From Sorangium cellulosum So0157-2 (GTDB lineage: Bacteria; Myxococcota_A; Polyangia; Polyangiales; Polyangiaceae), in contig NC_021658.1 of assembly GCF_000418325.1 (NCBI RefSeq), forward strand, positions 11,856,001 to 11,920,000: a DNA stretch of 64,000 nucleotides. Direction: 5' to 3'. The notes beneath the pieces are model-generated. The model had not been told where the DNA came from. It did not search any database and was given only the letters and a program-made list of their open reading frames with translations. Made by a program: the position numbers and the translations under genes. Positions 62,348 to 64,000 of the stretch are shown in pieces (the first letter of the stretch is position 1; each line of letters begins with the position of its first letter).

Positions 62348-63569
62348 CGCGCTCGTCACACCGGCGCAGCTCACCCGGCGGCCCAGCGACGACGGCGCGG
62401 GCGCCCGCGCGGTCGCGCCGCCGGAGCGCCCCGCGGCGCCCGCCGCGGGCGGTGAGCAAGGCGCGCGACCGGCCCGCGCCAAGGCGCGGCAGAGCGACTG
62501 GACGTGGCAGCTGCGCCACGCGCTCTCGAGCGCCGACGAGCTGCACCGGGCGCTGTCGCTCACGCCGGAGGAGCTCGCGGGCGCTCGGCGCGCCGAGAAG
62601 GCCGGGCTGCCCATCCGCGTCACCCCGTATTACCTGAGCCTCTGCGACAAGGGCGACCCCGCGTGCCCGATCCGCCGTCAGTGCGTGCCGCTCGCCGACG
62701 AGGCCGCCGAGGTGCCCGGAGACCTGGTCGATCCTCTGGGCGAGGTCGCGCACGAGGTCGCGCCGCACCTCGTGCAGCGGTACCCGGATCGCGCGCTGCT
62801 GCTCGCGACCGATCGCTGCGCGGTGTACTGCCGGTTCTGCACCCGCTCGCGCATGGTCGGCGACGGCGGCGGCGCGGTGGCGCTCGAGCGCCTCGCGCCG
62901 GCCATGGCCTACCTCGAGGCGCACCCGGAGGTGCGCGACGTCATCGTGAGCGGCGGCGATCCCCTCGCGGTCTCGACGGACCGCGTCGTGCGGCTGATCG
63001 CCCGGCTGCGGCAGATCCCGAGCGTCGAGACGATCCGCATCGCCACGCGCGTGCCGGTCACGCTTCCGCAGCGCATCACCGCGGAGCTCGTGCGCGCGCT
63101 CAGGCCGCACCATCCGCTCTGGGTGATGACGCACTTCAACCACCCGAAGGAGCTCACGCCCGCCGCCGAGCGCGCCTGCAAGCGGCTCGTGGACAACGGC
63201 TTCCCCGTGATGAACCAGACCGTGCTGCTGCGCGGCATCAACGACGACGCGACGACGCTCGCCGCGCTCTTCCGGGGGCTCGTGCGCTGGCGCGTGCGCC
63301 CGTACTACCTGCTCCAGATGGACCCCGTGCGCGGCACCGCGCACCTGCGCACGCCGCTCGCGACCGGCATCTCCCTCATGGAGCAGCTCCAGGGACGGCT
63401 CACCGGCATCGCGCTGCCGAAGCTGATCGTCGATACCCCGGGCGGGATGGGCAAGGTGCCCGTCGGCCCCGACTACGTCGTCGATCGCCGGCCCGGGCGC
63501 GCGGTGCTCCGCACCCACCGCGGCGTCGAGGTCGAGTACGTCGACCCCCCGCCGCAGCCCGGCGGCTGA
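62334..63569 (+). CDS. kamA: Lysine 2,3-aminomutase-like radical SAM enzyme
   Basis: 411 residues. Radical SAM cluster CAVYCRFC (Cys162, Cys166, Cys169), PLP lysine Lys374 in PGGMGKVPVGP, the preceding Asp in LIVDTPGG and the Asp in QMDPVRGTAH. These two Asp residues and the Lys are those that bind lysine and PLP in clostridial KamA. The EF-P modifying EpmB lacks this C-terminal PGGxGK region, so beta-lysine formation is favoured. The first about 55 residues are Ala/Pro-rich and extra. The start lies within the end of the preceding gene. Beta-lysine may serve as osmolyte or precursor; no acetyltransferase partner (AblB) is next to it. Confidence 0.88.
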   Translation: MRASSALVTPAQLTRRPSDDGAGARAVAPPERPAAPAAGGEQGARPARAKARQSDWTWQLRHALSSADELHRALSLTPEELAGARRAEKAGLPIRVTPYYLSLCDKGDPACPIRRQCVPLADEAAEVPGDLVDPLGEVAHEVAPHLVQRYPDRALLLATDRCAVYCRFCTRSRMVGDGGGAVALERLAPAMAYLEAHPEVRDVIVSGGDPLAVSTDRVVRLIARLRQIPSVETIRIATRVPVTLPQRITAELVRALRPHHPLWVMTHFNHPKELTPAAERACKRLVDNGFPVMNQTVLLRGINDDATTLAALFRGLVRWRVRPYYLLQMDPVRGTAHLRTPLATGISLMEQLQGRLTGIALPKLIVDTPGGMGKVPVGPDYVVDRRPGRAVLRTHRGVEVEYVDPPPQPGG

Positions 63570-63583
63570 GCCGCCCGCTCAGC
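63565..63583. terminator. Hairpin formed by convergent stop codons
   Basis: GCTGAGC (63565-63571), loop CGCCC, GCTCAGC (63577-63583). It holds the TGA of the aminomutase and the complementary stop of the FGE-like gene. Confidence 0.5.
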
Positions 63584-64000
63584 GGCCCGGGCCGCGCGAG
63601 AGCGGCTTCGCGATCCGGAACGACAGGTTCAGGGCCCGCGTGATCCCGAAGAAGCGGGTGCGCGACGCGCTCCTGCACTGCTGCGAGTCCGCGGCCCAGC
63701 TCCCAGAGCGGGCGATGCGCCACGGGGGCGCGTCGCTGCCGGCGTCGGCGGTCGACTCGATCTCGCGCGACGTCTCCACCCACGATTTCTCGCCGTTCAC
63801 GTCGGCGACCCACTCGCGCACGCCGCCCGCCATGTCGCGCACGCCGTAGGGCGAGGTGTCGATGGGGAACGTCCCGACCGGCTCCGGCTGCGCGAGGAAG
63901 GGCCGCGACGAGCGCATCAGGCAGAACGTGGGATCGAAATGGTCTCCCCACGGGTAGAACCGGCCGTCGGTCCCGCGCGACGCCTTCTCCCATTCGAGCT
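63579..64000 (-). CDS. Formylglycine-generating-enzyme-like (SUMF1) domain protein, C-terminal part
   Basis: About 140 C-terminal residues; the gene continues beyond the right edge. Seen: LEWEKASRGTDGRFYPWGD, SPYGVRDMAGGVREWVADV, the RGGSW-type motif as ARSGSWAADSQQCRSASR and FFGITRALNLSFRIAKPL, the pattern of FGE-sulfatase fold domains. In true FGE, Cys and Ser/Trp residues convert a sulfatase Cys to formylglycine. Such domains in myxobacteria are often fused to Ser/Thr kinases or used as surface binding domains. The activity cannot be judged from the C-terminal part; an N-terminal kinase may lie outside. Confidence 0.85.
   Translation of the reverse strand, partial: LEWEKASRGTDGRFYPWGDHFDPTFCLMRSSRPFLAQPEPVGTFPIDTSPYGVRDMAGGVREWVADVNGEKSWVETSREIESTADAGSDAPPWRIARSGSWAADSQQCRSASRTRFFGITRALNLSFRIAKPLSRGPGR

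Overview
The window is high-GC DNA with dense genes, frequent GTG starts and many stop/start overlaps (ATGA, GTGA). It most resembles a myxobacterium of the Sorangium/Polyangium type. The main reasons are an mglB-mglA pair, a Ser/Thr protein kinase, many histidine kinases with multi-sensor architecture, numerous small lipoproteins, a formylglycine-generating-enzyme-like protein, and a TPR/DUF3857/transglutaminase giant. I see no rRNA, tRNA, insertion sequence, prophage or CRISPR array; this is chromosomal core and lineage-specific DNA.

Layout. 1-1.3 kb: glnB-glnA (minus; glnA cut by the window edge). 2-5.3 kb: receptor-like Ser/Thr kinase and a GNAT. 5.3-13.3 kb: two pairs of translationally coupled two-component proteins flanking ruvB. 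13.3-17.8 kb (minus): ECF sigma, anti-sigma and a secreted protein, then slyD, a 76-aa protein, DUF1844 and an HtrA lipoprotein. 17.9-22.6 kb: MacA/MacB-type exporter with two different permeases. 22.6-26 kb: S1-domain protein and Mrp. 26-31 kb: very Cys-rich lipoprotein, two thioredoxin-fold lipoproteins and a beta-barrel candidate. 31-42 kb: HEAT-like lipoprotein, lipid kinase, desaturase, pyrG, FAH-like protein, a lipoprotein/membrane pair, dacB and a group-2 sigma factor. 43.4-48 kb: rplT, rpmI and the transglutaminase giant. 48.8-50.1 kb: mglBA and a tiny ribosomal-like protein. 50.3-54 kb: lipoprotein, alanine racemase, von Willebrand lipoprotein, rimI. 54-57.7 kb: truncated, orphan TssM/IcmF with an unknown partner. 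58-64 kb: metallophosphatase, methyltransferase, rpoZ, pyrH, parvulin, kamA-like aminomutase and a partial FGE-like gene.

Two themes cross the window. First, many transcription-unit heads lack a Shine-Dalgarno sequence but carry a TANNNT-like -10 hexamer 6-12 nt before the start codon, which points to leaderless transcripts; coupled or highly expressed genes (mglB, mglA, rplT, rpmI) have a Shine-Dalgarno instead. Second, convergent gene pairs end in perfect GC hairpins without T-tracts, and in four pairs the two stop codons themselves form the arms (CTGAGC/GCTCAG).

The least explained systems are the orphan TssM-like protein with its unknown neighbour, the kinase pairs in which one partner lacks a working ATPase domain, and the Cys-rich/thioredoxin/beta-barrel envelope locus. 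All functional calls come from motif recognition by eye; no database search was run.
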